A DNA stretch of 57,744 bases from DATIYF01 sp035517775 (GTDB lineage Bacteria; Acidobacteriota; Terriglobia; Terriglobales; Acidobacteriaceae), in the NCBI GenBank assembly GCA_035517775.1, contig DATIYF010000055.1, positions 1 to 57,744 of the forward strand, read 5' to 3'. The notes below the pieces were generated by a model. It was not told the DNA's origin. It did not search any database and was given only the letters and a program-made list of their open reading frames with translations. A program made the translations under genes and the position numbers. Numbering within the stretch: position 1 is the stretch's first letter; the number at the start of each line of letters is the position of its first letter. Positions 42,370-51,233 of this stretch are shown here, in pieces.

Positions 42370-43149
42370 GTGCTGAAAAGAATCGCCATGTTGCGCGAGC
42401 GGGTGGAGAACTGGAACGCCTACCCGTTCTCCGTCTCCGCGGTGCGCAACCTGACTGAACTCAATCTCCACTCTCCAATTTGCTTTTTCAGCGGAGAAAA
42501 TGGGAGCGGAAAATCCACGCTCCTTGAGGCGATTGCAGCTCACTACGGTTTCGGCAGGGAGGGAGGAAATCGGAACTTCGCCAACAACTCAACCGAGAGC
42601 AACCACTCGGTGGATCCACTAGTCAGAGCTTTGCGACTTTCGTTCGACAAACGCACAGGCGCCGGGTTCTTCCTGCGAGCTGAGAGTTGGTTCAACACGG
42701 TCTCCCATATGGACGAACTAGACAAAGAGCCGGGATTTGGTCCTCCGATCAGCGCTTTCTATGGTGGCCGCAGCCTGCACACTCGCTCTCACGGGGAAAC
42801 CTTCCTCACGCTCCTCGACCTCAAATTCCGCCGTAACGGCTTGTTTCTCCTCGACGAGCCCGAAGCCGCCCTTTCGCCGCAGCGGCAGTTGAGTTTCCTG
42901 GTTCTGCTGCACGATGTTCTGCACCGGTGCAAAGACGCCCAGTTCATCATTTCCACTCATTCTCCGGTTCTGCTCGGATACCCTGACGCGCAAATACTTT
43001 CATTTGACGGCGGACGCATCCACGAGATCGAATACGAGGAGACGGCGCCGCTCCAGATCGTTCGCCGATTCTTGACTGGACGCGAAAGCTTTCTCGAAGA
43101 ACTGTTCAACCAGACGCCATCAATTTTCAGGGAAGATACGGACAGTTGA
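42370..43149 (+). CDS. Stand-alone AAA/ABC-type ATPase with SMC-like core
   Basis: 259 residues from GTG 42370; the family normally begins at this point (LKRIAMLRERVENWNAYPFS). An ATG at 42388 is six codons inside. Walker A is GENGSGKST (42-50), the signature region RSHGE (139-143), Walker B GLFLLDEPEAALS (157-169) and the switch His197 (STHSPVLL). There is no coiled-coil insertion or nuclease domain, so it is a small single-domain member of the AAA_21/OLD-like group of unknown function. The DNA looks somewhat less G+C-rich than its neighbours, which may hint at transfer. No partner gene is adjacent. Confidence 0.82.
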   Translation: MLKRIAMLRERVENWNAYPFSVSAVRNLTELNLHSPICFFSGENGSGKSTLLEAIAAHYGFGREGGNRNFANNSTESNHSVDPLVRALRLSFDKRTGAGFFLRAESWFNTVSHMDELDKEPGFGPPISAFYGGRSLHTRSHGETFLTLLDLKFRRNGLFLLDEPEAALSPQRQLSFLVLLHDVLHRCKDAQFIISTHSPVLLGYPDAQILSFDGGRIHEIEYEETAPLQIVRRFLTGRESFLEELFNQTPSIFREDTDS

Positions 43150-43204
43150 TTCTGCACCCACCGCTGATGGACCGAGCGGGAACAGTCTTTGAGAGCTCTT
43201 TCCC

Positions 43205-44782
43205 TTACTCCCACTCAATCGTTCCCGGCGGCTTTGACGTCACGTCGTACACCACGCGGTTCACGCCCTTCACTTCATTCACAATGCGGCTGGAGATCGT
43301 CTTCAACACTTCATGCGGCAGCGCCACCCAGTCGGCGGTCATGCCGTCTTCAGAGTAAACCGCGCGCACCGCGCAAGTGTAAGCATAAGTCCGCTGATCG
43401 CCCATCACCCCCACCGACATCACCGGCAAAAGCACTGCAAATGACTGCCAGAGCTTCGTGTACAGCCCGGCGCTCTTGATCTCAGTCACCACAATATCGT
43501 CGCACTCGCGCAGAATCGCCAGCCGCTCTGGCGTCACCTCGCCCACGATCCGCACCGCCAGTCCCGGCCCCGGGAACGGCTGCCGCTGCAGGATTTCCTC
43601 CGGCATACCCAGGTCGCGCCCGATCTTACGCACTTCGTCTTTAAAGAGCTCCTTCAGCGGCTCGATCAGCTTCAGCTTCATCTTCTCCGGCAGGCCGCCG
43701 ACGTTGTGGTGTGACTTGATGACCTGCGACGGCCCCCGCACCGACCGCGACTCGATCACATCCGGATACAAGGTTCCCTGCACCAGCCATTCAACTTTTC
43801 CTTCCTGTTGCTCGATGCGGTGGGCCTCTTCTTCGAACACCGCGATGAACTCGTTGCCGATGATCTTGCGTTTCTTCTCCGGATCGGTCACGCCAGCCAG
43901 CTTCTTCAGGAACCGCTCAGTCGCGTCCACCGCGTCCAGGCGGAGCCCTAGTTTGCCGCGCAGGCTCTGCTGCACTTTTTCAAACTCGTTTTTGCGCAGT
44001 ACCCCGTTGTTCACGAACACGCAAGTCAGCCGCGAATGGCCTTTCTCGTCGCGCAGCGCCCGGTCCACCAATGTTGCCGCTACCGACGAATCCACTCCAC
44101 CGGAAAGCGCGCAGATCGCCCGCCCGCTGCCCACCGTCTGCTTCACACTGGCAATCGTCTCGTCAATAAAGCGCCGCGCTGTCCAATCCGGCTTGGCCCC
44201 ACAAATATTCAAGGCAAAGTTGCGCAGAATCTCCCTGCCCTGCGGCGTGTGCTGCACCTCGGGATGAAACTGCACCGCCCACATCCTCTTCCCTGCATTC
44301 TCAATCGCCGCCACCGCATTCGGCGATTTCGCCGTAAGATGAAAACCCGCCGGCAGATCCACGGCTTTGTCCCCGTGCGACATCCACACCGAAAGCCTCT
44401 CCGGCAGCCCTTCAAACAACCGCGAGCCATTGAGCAACTCCACCTGCGCCTGCCCGTACTCGCGCTTTTCTGCCGGCCGCACTTTGCCCCCCAGTGCATG
44501 CACCATGAATTGCAGGCCATAGCAGATGCCCAGCACCGGCAGACCAAGCGCGAATACCATCCGGTCAGCGGCGGGCGCGTCTTGGTCGTAAACCGACGAA
44601 GGCCCGCCGGAAAGAATGATGCCCGCGGGCGAGTAGCTGCGAATCTCCTCCAGGCTGGCGTTACAGGGCAGCACAACCGAAAAGATATTCTGTTCGCGGA
44701 TGCGGCGCGCGATCAGCTGCGAGTACTGCGCGCCAAAATCGAGCACTACGATGGACTGCCCCGGCAGGGTTTGGCTTTCCAC
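43205..44782 (-). CDS. guaA: GMP synthase (glutamine-hydrolysing)
   Basis: 525 residues from GTG 44780-44782, equal to the usual length; a TTG at 44827 would add 15 unconserved residues. The class I amidotransferase domain has QSIVVLDFGAQYSQLIARRI, nucleophile Cys87 (GICYGLQ) and the His/Glu pair in QFHPEVQHT. The ATP pyrophosphatase loop ALSGGVDSS and the C-terminal dimerisation part ending RVVYDVTSKPPGTIEWE are complete. It converts XMP to GMP. It stands alone, with the upstream membrane-protein gene 132 bp away. Confidence 0.96.
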   Translation of the reverse strand: MESQTLPGQSIVVLDFGAQYSQLIARRIREQNIFSVVLPCNASLEEIRSYSPAGIILSGGPSSVYDQDAPAADRMVFALGLPVLGICYGLQFMVHALGGKVRPAEKREYGQAQVELLNGSRLFEGLPERLSVWMSHGDKAVDLPAGFHLTAKSPNAVAAIENAGKRMWAVQFHPEVQHTPQGREILRNFALNICGAKPDWTARRFIDETIASVKQTVGSGRAICALSGGVDSSVAATLVDRALRDEKGHSRLTCVFVNNGVLRKNEFEKVQQSLRGKLGLRLDAVDATERFLKKLAGVTDPEKKRKIIGNEFIAVFEEEAHRIEQQEGKVEWLVQGTLYPDVIESRSVRGPSQVIKSHHNVGGLPEKMKLKLIEPLKELFKDEVRKIGRDLGMPEEILQRQPFPGPGLAVRIVGEVTPERLAILRECDDIVVTEIKSAGLYTKLWQSFAVLLPVMSVGVMGDQRTYAYTCAVRAVYSEDGMTADWVALPHEVLKTISSRIVNEVKGVNRVVYDVTSKPPGTIEWE

Positions 44783-44914
44783 GAATGAGTCTCTCAGAAT
44801 TGCCAGACAGTGTAAAGGGCGAACCAAGAATGGCTGGGTTCCACTCGCCTCTGTGAGATGAGAGCCGCCAACTGATTCGTCAAACCTACATTCTGATCCC
44901 GGAAGGCTGGGTTC

Positions 44915-45904
44915 TCACCCGCCCGCTTCCGGTATCGGCGGAACGTCGCTCAGAATCAACTCCGAGCCATCCACACTCGAAGGCGGCGCTTCCGCCAGAG
45001 GCTTTGGCACTTCCGCCGGTCTCTCCGCAATGTAAAGGTAGGCAGCCAGCCGCCCCACATACAGAAAATCCGCTACGAAAAAATACATCAGTGCGACCAG
45101 CAGAACCCCGCCCATCACAACCCCCGCCGGCAGCACCCCGGCAAACGCCAGGGGAAACGCCACCACAGACGAGGCCACCACCAATGCCACCACATGCGCC
45201 AGACCGAACCAGGTGCTGGCGGCCGCCACCGCACCGCCGCGTTCGCGGCACAAGCCAGCCGCCCCGGCCAGCGCTTCCATCGTTTTTTGCTCGCCTGTCG
45301 CCATCACCGCTGCCAGCGTCAGTAACCAGTTCACCAGCAGCCACGCTGCAGCTACCAGCAGCAGAATCGTCGTAAACACCAAAAATGCGGCTCCCGGCGA
45401 GGGATCGCTGTCGGGAGAAACCGCGCCCGCGAGCAGAAACCCGGCCACGCCCCCAAACCCCGCAGCCAGCGCCACCGTCGCGCGCAAAGCATTCAACCCC
45501 GCAAGCGTACGCAACCGCCAGCGTGACGTGCCGGCCACGGCCCCGCGTTGGCGAAAATAATCGCGCAAGCCCGCCAGCGTAATCGCCCGCCCGCAGGAAG
45601 CCACCGCAATCCAGCCCGCCGCCAGCGCCAGAACTGAAAGTACCGCCGCCTCCGCCGCCCGCGCTCCACTGCCTCGAAAGATATGGGCCAGCGCCTGCGA
45701 CACCAGAAACGGATGCCGCGTACGCAGCAGAAAAAGATCCTCCCCCGATACCGGAAGCGTAGCCAGAAATTCGAGGCAGCCGAAGGCCGCCAGCAAAACC
45801 ACCGCTGCGCCAAAGCTCCAGCGCCAGGCGATTTCCGCTAATCCAATTTCGGGGCGCCGGAACATCGCGCGAAAACCTTCGAGGGTGGGCGACTTGGGCT
45901 TCAC
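44915..45904 (-). CDS. Multi-pass membrane protein of unknown function
   Basis: 329 residues with about six hydrophobic segments: near 30-50 (SFGAAVVLLAAFGCLEFLAT), 85-105, 145-168, 172-198, 230-250 and 252-280 (GVVMGGVLLVALMYFFVADF). Residues 1-20 (SPTLEGFRAMFRRPEIGLAE) and a soluble C-terminal tail (PSSVDGSELILSDVPPIPEA) are probably cytoplasmic. No family recognised; related proteins of this form occur in Acidobacteria. Same strand as guaA, 132 bp upstream of it. Confidence 0.7.
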   Translation of the reverse strand: MKPKSPTLEGFRAMFRRPEIGLAEIAWRWSFGAAVVLLAAFGCLEFLATLPVSGEDLFLLRTRHPFLVSQALAHIFRGSGARAAEAAVLSVLALAAGWIAVASCGRAITLAGLRDYFRQRGAVAGTSRWRLRTLAGLNALRATVALAAGFGGVAGFLLAGAVSPDSDPSPGAAFLVFTTILLLVAAAWLLVNWLLTLAAVMATGEQKTMEALAGAAGLCRERGGAVAAASTWFGLAHVVALVVASSVVAFPLAFAGVLPAGVVMGGVLLVALMYFFVADFLYVGRLAAYLYIAERPAEVPKPLAEAPPSSVDGSELILSDVPPIPEAGG

Positions 45905-46141
45905 TTAAGCTTTAGGATAAATCAACCCGCCTAAATTGTTCTTTCGCAGGAGCTAGGGCCGCCAGCCATCCTCTTTCCCCCCCGTTCGATCTATCGTCTT
46001 ACGATATAACTTGCAACCTCGCCGGAACCGGGGGCATCTGTCTTGAGTGAGTCTCAAATTCTTGCGCCGGCGCTGTCTATCGCCCTCGCGGGAAAGTGTG
46101 TTGCGCCAACCGGTTTAACTATGCAGGAGGAAAATCAGGTT

Positions 46142-46516
46142 ATGACATACACCAAACTTTGCGCCTTGACCGCGGCTCTGGCATTTCTGTTCTCCATCGC
46201 CGCCTTCGCCGGAACCAAAGACCAGGGCAAGATGCAGCTGACCGATCCCGTAGAAATCGGCAGCACTCACCTCAAGCCCGGCAATTACAAGGTGGAGTGG
46301 AATGGCACCGGCAACAACGTGCAGGTAGATATCGTGCAGCACGGCAAGACCGTCGCCACTACCTCCGCCCGGCTGGTGGAACACCAGAAGCCTTCGCCCT
46401 ATGATGCGGTCGTCACCGACAAGAAGATGAGCAAGGTCGCCCGTCTCGACGAAATTGACTTCGGCAATCGCACCGAGGCCCTGGTGCTGCGGCCTTCAAC
46501 CATGGCCAAAAAATAG
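46142..46516 (+). CDS. Small exported beta-rich protein of acidobacterial type
   Basis: 124 residues from ATG 46142; AGGAGG at 46125-46130 lies upstream. Another in-frame ATG at 46121 precedes the ribosome site and is not used. Signal peptide KLCALTAALAFLFSIAAFA (to about 22). The mature part, MQLTDPVEIGSTHLKPGNYK, with VEWNGTGNNVQVDI and VVTDKKMSKVARLDEIDFGN, alternates like a small beta sandwich. Similar short proteins are frequent in Acidobacteria, function unknown. It ends 8 bp before the convergent leuS stop. Confidence 0.78.
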   Translation: MTYTKLCALTAALAFLFSIAAFAGTKDQGKMQLTDPVEIGSTHLKPGNYKVEWNGTGNNVQVDIVQHGKTVATTSARLVEHQKPSPYDAVVTDKKMSKVARLDEIDFGNRTEALVLRPSTMAKK

Positions 46517-46524
46517 TTCCGGCT

Positions 46525-49125
46525 TCAGCGCACCACAAAGTTCACCAGTTTGCCGGGAACCACAATCTTTTTGACGATTTGCTTCCCGGCAAGCGCGCTT
46601 TTCACTTTTTCATCGGCTAGGGCGCGCTCGAGCATCATTTCCTGGGAGACCTCTGCCGCAACCCTCACCACGCCCCGCAGTTTGCCGTTTACCTGCACCG
46701 GAATTTCAATTTCTTCTTCTTTGGCCAGCGCCGGATCGTACTTCGGCCAGGGCGCGCGCAAAAGCGCCTGCTTCTCACCCATCGCCTCCCACAGCTCGTG
46801 CGCCAGATAAGGCGCGAAGGGTGCCAGCAACAGCACCAGCGTCCGGTTCGCCTCCGCCAGCAGCCCGGCCGGAACGCTTTCCTCCCGCAGAGACCTTGCG
46901 GGCAACGTCTGCGGCCGCGCCTCTCCTGAAGATTCAGCCGAGGCGGCCGACGTTGCCACCGGCGCCTCTACCGGAACCGCGGCATAAAGTTCATTCACCA
47001 GCTCCATGATCGCTGCAATGCAGGTATTGAAATGCCAGCGGCCGCGGAAGTCGTCACTCACGCGCTTGATGGTCTGGTGCAGTTTCCGCTGAATGCTTCG
47101 CTCGAGAGGCGTCGCTTGCAGCCTCCCCGCCGCCCCCGCTTTCACTCCCGCATGTCGCATCACGAAGCGGTACACCCGTCCGAGAAAACGCTGGATCCCC
47201 TCAATTCCCGTGTCCTGCCAGTCCAGATCGCGGTCCGGCGGCGCGGCAAACAAGCTGTACAGGCGCGCCGCGTCGGCTCCGTAGCGCGCCACCATTTCAT
47301 CCGGGGTTACCACGTTCCCCAGGCTCTTCGACATCTTCGCCCCGTCTTTGATCACCATGCCCTGGGTGAAGAGCCGTTCCACCGGCTCGTCGTGCCCCAC
47401 CAGGCCCATGTCGCGCATGAACTTCGTCCAGAAGCGCGAATAGATCAGGTGCAGAATGGCGTGCTCCACCCCGCCAATGTACTGATCAATCGGAAACCAG
47501 TAATTCGCCGTCTTCGAGTTGAACGGCGCGAGCGCGTTGCCGGCGTCGGTGTAGCGGTAGAAATACCAGGAAGAATCCACGAAGGTATCCATGGTATCGG
47601 TCTCGCGCCGCGCCGGCCCGCCGCACTTGGGGCAAGTGGCGTTGATGAACTCCGGCACCTCCAGCAGCGGCGAGCCGCCTGTGAGCGTAATCTTCACCTT
47701 GTCCGGCAAGATCACCGGCAAATCATTTTCCGGCACCGGCACAATTCCATCTTTCTCGCAATAAAGCATGGGAATCGGCGTGCCCCAGTAACGCTGCCGC
47801 GAAATCCCCCAGTCCTTCAACCGGTATGTGACCGTCGCCTTGCCAAAACCATTCTCCTGCGCATAGGCCGACATCTTGGCGATCGCTTCCGTGCACTCCA
47901 GCCCGGTGAACGGCCCGGAATTGATCAGGCTGCCGTCCATGGTCGTGAAGGGCAGATTGAGCTCCACCGTTTCGTCGGGATCGGCCGTGCGCTGCACGAT
48001 GACCCGGCGAACCTTCAGCCCGTACTTCCTGGCGAACTCGTAGTCGCGCTCATCGTGCGCCGGCACGCTCATGATCGCGCCCGTGCCGTATTCCATCAGA
48101 ATGTAATTCGCAATCCAGATCGGGACCTTCTCCTGGTTGTAGGGATTGATGGCGAAGCGGCCCGTATTCACCCCGTGCTTTTCTACCGCGCCCACATCCC
48201 CGGCCTGCTTTGCGGCGTGCAGCTCGGCGGCCAACTGCTCCACTTTCGCCCGCAGCTCCGCATTTCCCACGGCCAGCTCAGCCACCAGCGGATGCTCCGG
48301 CGCCAGCTGCACCGAAGTCGCGCCGTAAATGGTGTCCACGCGCGTGGTGAAAACGGCGATGGTCGCACCTCCCGCGGTGCCCTCGAGCTTGAACTCCACC
48401 AGCGTGCCTTCGCTGCGGCCGATCCAGTTGCGTTGCATGGTGCGCACTTTTTCCGGCCAGCCCTCAAGCTTTTCCAGATCGCGCAGCAACTCTTCGGCGT
48501 AGTGCGTGGTGCGCAGGAACCACTGTTCCAGCTCGCGCTGCTCCACCCGCGTATCTTCATGCCGCCAGCAGCAGCCATCCACCACCTGCTCGTTGGCCAG
48601 CACGGTGGCGCATTTCGGGCACCAGTTCACTTTGCTCTTCTTGCGATAGGCCAGCCCCTTCTCATACAGCTTGAGAAAGAACCACTGGTTCCAGCGGTAG
48701 TATTCCGGAAAGCAAGTGGTCACTTCGCGCGACCAGTCGTAGCCAAAGCCCAGGCGCTTCATCTGCGCCTTCATGTTGGCAATGTTTCGCAGTGTCCACT
48801 GGCGCGGCGGCACATTGGCCGAGATGGCGGCGTTCTCCGCCGGCAAGCCAAACGAATCCCAGCCCATGGGATGCAGCACGTTGTAGCCGTTCATCCACAT
48901 GTAGCGGGCCAGCGCATCCCCGATCGCATAATTGCGCACGTGTCCCATGTGCAGCGCCCCGGAAGGGTAAGGCAGCATCTCCAGCACGTAGAATTTCGGC
49001 TTGTTTGAAGCGGGTTCCGCGGCGTAGAGAGCGCTGTCCTGCTCCCAGCGCTCCGCCCACTTGGGCTCGACGCGCTGCGGGTCGTAGCGCTCATCCTGCG
49101 CAGCCGGTTTCTCGTCCTGCGGCAT
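46525..49125 (-). CDS. leuS: Leucyl-tRNA synthetase
   Basis: 866 residues, normal length. Class I motifs HMGH at 59-62 (PYPSGALHMGHVRNY) and KMSKS in KDGAKMSKSLGNVVTPDEM near 615. The CP1 editing domain (about 220-420) includes the TTMDGSLINSGPF region and the conserved Asp of VPAHDERDYEF. The anticodon-binding region carries a low-complexity insert (PVEAPVATSAASAESSGEAR, about residues 735-775) that is not usual. The C-terminal tRNA-binding domain is complete. ATG 49123-49125 precedes the divergent repeat region. Confidence 0.96.
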   Translation of the reverse strand: MPQDEKPAAQDERYDPQRVEPKWAERWEQDSALYAAEPASNKPKFYVLEMLPYPSGALHMGHVRNYAIGDALARYMWMNGYNVLHPMGWDSFGLPAENAAISANVPPRQWTLRNIANMKAQMKRLGFGYDWSREVTTCFPEYYRWNQWFFLKLYEKGLAYRKKSKVNWCPKCATVLANEQVVDGCCWRHEDTRVEQRELEQWFLRTTHYAEELLRDLEKLEGWPEKVRTMQRNWIGRSEGTLVEFKLEGTAGGATIAVFTTRVDTIYGATSVQLAPEHPLVAELAVGNAELRAKVEQLAAELHAAKQAGDVGAVEKHGVNTGRFAINPYNQEKVPIWIANYILMEYGTGAIMSVPAHDERDYEFARKYGLKVRRVIVQRTADPDETVELNLPFTTMDGSLINSGPFTGLECTEAIAKMSAYAQENGFGKATVTYRLKDWGISRQRYWGTPIPMLYCEKDGIVPVPENDLPVILPDKVKITLTGGSPLLEVPEFINATCPKCGGPARRETDTMDTFVDSSWYFYRYTDAGNALAPFNSKTANYWFPIDQYIGGVEHAILHLIYSRFWTKFMRDMGLVGHDEPVERLFTQGMVIKDGAKMSKSLGNVVTPDEMVARYGADAARLYSLFAAPPDRDLDWQDTGIEGIQRFLGRVYRFVMRHAGVKAGAAGRLQATPLERSIQRKLHQTIKRVSDDFRGRWHFNTCIAAIMELVNELYAAVPVEAPVATSAASAESSGEARPQTLPARSLREESVPAGLLAEANRTLVLLLAPFAPYLAHELWEAMGEKQALLRAPWPKYDPALAKEEEIEIPVQVNGKLRGVVRVAAEVSQEMMLERALADEKVKSALAGKQIVKKIVVPGKLVNFVVR

Positions 49126-49175
49126 AGGGAAATTTTGGAGTGATGGGGTAAAGCCTTAATCTTACAGGAACAACC

Positions 49176-49289
49176 GTAGAGACGTAGCTTGCTACGTCTC
49201 GCCCGAAGGGACACATAAAATCCAGACCTCGCTTGCTACGTCTCCCTGCGGAGCCGTCGCTACATCGACGTTGCAAGCAACGTCTCTAC
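49176..49289. repeat. Composite palindromic repeat (GTAGAGACGT family)
   Basis: Starts GTAGAGACG (49176-49184) and ends CGTCTCTAC (49281-49289), so the ends are inverted. Inside lie a perfect hairpin GAGACGTAGC-TT-GCTACGTCTC (49179-49200), a partial copy CGCTTGCTACGTCTC near 49230-49244, and GACGTTGC-AA-GCAACGTC (49267-49284). It fills the gap between leuS and the FAH gene. Confidence 0.85.
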
Positions 49290-49291
49290 GC

Positions 49292-50119
49292 TCAGCCAAC
49301 CTCGTTCACCAGTGTCCCAATCGGCGGAATCGTAATTCGAATTTCATCGCCGGTTTGCAAGGTGAATGAATCCGGGGGCACGATCCCCGTCCCGGTCAGC
49401 AGAAAACATCCCGCAGGAAAGCTGCATTGCCGGTAAAGATATTCCGCCAGTTGCGCGGGCTCGCGTTTCATTTCTTTCAGACTGGTTGACCCGGAAAATG
49501 CGCTTTTCCCCTCCCGCATGATCTCCATCTGAATCTCGGTAGATTGCGGCAGCGGCTCCCCGGCAATCAGCAGGCACGGCCCCAGCGCACAGCTCCGGTC
49601 ATAGACCTTCGCCTGCGGCAAATACAGCGGATTCTCGCCTTCGATATCTCGCGAGCTCATATCGTTGCCCACGGTGTATCCGGCGATCTTTCCGCCCGGC
49701 GTGATGAACAAGGCCAGCTCCGGCTCCGGCACCGACCATTTCGCATCGCTGCGAATAGCGACTTTGCCATTCGGTCCAACCACCCGGTGTCCTGCTGCCT
49801 TGAAGAACAGCTCCGGCCGCTCCGCCGAATACACCCGGTCATAAAAGTCGCCCCCACCAGCAGCGTTCGACTCCTCCATGCGGGCGCTGCGGCTGCGGTA
49901 ATAGGTCACGCCCGCCGCCCACACCTCCTGGCTGCCCATGGGAACGAACAGTTGCTCAAAATCCGGAGCCTGCACGGGGGTGTCGCCCGCGACCAGGCGA
50001 CCCACATGTTCGGAAAGGTTTTCCCGAACGATCAGTTCATCCCATCCAACCGTTTCCAGCAGGTAAAACCTTCCGGCTTCTTCCGCCATCGCTCCAGAGG
50101 GAGTGCGATACAGTTTCAT
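49292..50119 (-). CDS. Fumarylacetoacetate hydrolase family protein
   Basis: 275 residues. FAH-fold features: the acidic pair Glu132 and Glu134 in VPEPELALF, GYTVGNDMSSRDIEGENPLY with Asp153 as third metal ligand, and LPQAKVYDRSCALGP. KMKREPAQLAEYLYRQCSFP-type segments occur in 2-keto-3-deoxy-sugar acid dehydratases, so a sugar-acid substrate is possible; the reaction is not decided by sequence. It starts 11 bp after the end of nfo on the same strand and is probably cotranscribed with it. Confidence 0.88.
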   Translation of the reverse strand: MKLYRTPSGAMAEEAGRFYLLETVGWDELIVRENLSEHVGRLVAGDTPVQAPDFEQLFVPMGSQEVWAAGVTYYRSRSARMEESNAAGGGDFYDRVYSAERPELFFKAAGHRVVGPNGKVAIRSDAKWSVPEPELALFITPGGKIAGYTVGNDMSSRDIEGENPLYLPQAKVYDRSCALGPCLLIAGEPLPQSTEIQMEIMREGKSAFSGSTSLKEMKREPAQLAEYLYRQCSFPAGCFLLTGTGIVPPDSFTLQTGDEIRITIPPIGTLVNEVG

Positions 50120-50130
50120 GGGTTATCAGT

Positions 50131-51063
50131 CTATCGTGTGACCTCTACCAATTTCTTCAGCGCCGCCACATTCCTCCGGTCATCTCCCGGTTCATCAATC
50201 GGCGTCTCCGCAATAAACGCCGCCCGCGCCAGCCGCGGATCATTCAATAGCCTCCGAAACGCCTCCAGCCCAATGCTTCCCTTCCCGATGTGCTGATGCC
50301 GGTCGAGCTTCGATCCTCGCGCTGCCTTTGCGTCATTGCAATGCCACACCGGCACGTTCTTCAGACCGATCGTTGCATCCAGCCGCGCCAGCGTTTCCCG
50401 CATGCCGCTTTCGCTCACAATGTCGTAACCCGCGACATGTGTATGGCAGGTGTCAATGCAGGCCGCAATCGGCACCATTCCCCGCAGCCGCTCCAGAACC
50501 TCGGCGACCTGCTCGAAGCTTCCGCCCAGAGAAAACTCCGCGCCCGCCGTATTCTCAATCAGAATCGTCAACCCGCCTTCAGCCAGATCCAGCCCCGTAG
50601 TCGCCGCCGCTATGGCCGCCGCCGTGCGTAGCAATCCCTGCTCCCGATCCGCCCCGCGAAACGATCCCGGATGCAGCACCAGATACTCCGCGCACAGCGC
50701 CAGCGCCCGCTCCACCTCGCCGCGAAATGCCTCGATGGATTTCCTGACAAAGCCATCGTTCATGCTGGCGAGGTTTACCAGGTAGTTGGTGTGAATCACC
50801 AGCGGCTTCAAATCATATTTCTCGCGCAGCCGCTGCATCTCCGCGCATTGCGGACGGCTTAGTTCATACGGCGCCCACTGCCGCGGGCTGGAAGAAAATA
50901 TCTGGAAAGTATTGCAGCCCAGCCGATAGGCGCGTTCGGCCGCGTTCTGCACTCCGCCCGCGCTCGAAATGTGAATCCCGATCCGCCGCGAAGTCCGCCA
51001 TGGCGGCCGCTTCGGCGCCGCTCGCTTCAAAACATCCTGCTCACTCGCAATAGATCGGGCCAC
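50131..51063 (-). CDS. nfo: Endonuclease IV (AP endonuclease)
   Basis: 310 residues from GTG 51061-51063. Repairs abasic sites. TIM-barrel zinc ligands are visible in IHTNYL, LHPGSF, ENTAG, CIDTCHTHVAGYD, HCND, RHQHIGKGSIG and FIAETP. The fold begins at RIGIHISSAGGV; about 25 extra residues precede it. An upstream ATG at 51106-51108 lies inside an inverted-repeat element and is doubtful. The GTG is six bases after TATACT (minus strand, 51075-51070), which fits a leaderless start. Followed by the FAH gene at 11 bp. Confidence 0.9.
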   Translation of the reverse strand: MARSIASEQDVLKRAAPKRPPWRTSRRIGIHISSAGGVQNAAERAYRLGCNTFQIFSSSPRQWAPYELSRPQCAEMQRLREKYDLKPLVIHTNYLVNLASMNDGFVRKSIEAFRGEVERALALCAEYLVLHPGSFRGADREQGLLRTAAAIAAATTGLDLAEGGLTILIENTAGAEFSLGGSFEQVAEVLERLRGMVPIAACIDTCHTHVAGYDIVSESGMRETLARLDATIGLKNVPVWHCNDAKAARGSKLDRHQHIGKGSIGLEAFRRLLNDPRLARAAFIAETPIDEPGDDRRNVAALKKLVEVTR

Positions 51064-51069
51064 GCGAGC

Positions 51070-51075
51070 AGTATA
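51070..51075 (-). promoter_or_regulatory. -10 element directly before the nfo GTG
   Basis: TATACT on the minus strand ends six bases before the in-frame GTG at 51063; no ribosome site intervenes. Confidence 0.35.
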
Positions 51076-51102
51076 GCGACACGGGTGCTCTGTGCCCTGG
51101 CC

Positions 51103-51178
51103 GGGCATTTGGCACTTAGCATTTGGGGCCTTCGGCTAAGTGCCAACGGCCAAATGCCCATTGCCAAATGCTAAGTGC
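51103..51178. repeat. Nested inverted repeats between divergent nfo and aroF
   Basis: GCACTTAGCATTTGG (51112-51126) is perfectly complementary to CCAAATGCTAAGTGC (51164-51178). GGGCATTTGGC (51103-51113) is complementary to GCCAAATGCCC (51149-51159). The same ten-base words occur four times in alternating orientation, giving several alternative hairpins. Confidence 0.85.
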
Positions 51179-51233
51179 TCCATTTGCCGCCCTCCCGCCG
51201 AAAACGATAAACTGCCCTGCGTAGGGGCCAGCC

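Noticed and set aside
42370..43149. OLD/Gabija-type anti-phage ATPase
   Set aside because: Only the ATPase core is present; there is no TOPRIM or nuclease domain and no defence partner next to it, so a defence role is not supported.
46820..49008. Long open frame on the plus strand opposite leuS (about 650 codons)
   Set aside because: It is the complementary-frame shadow of a G+C-rich synthetase gene with strong third-position bias and has no domain similarity.
49126..49175. T-box or other leader controlling leuS
   Set aside because: Only about 50 bases separate the leuS start from the repeat element and no T-box consensus is visible.
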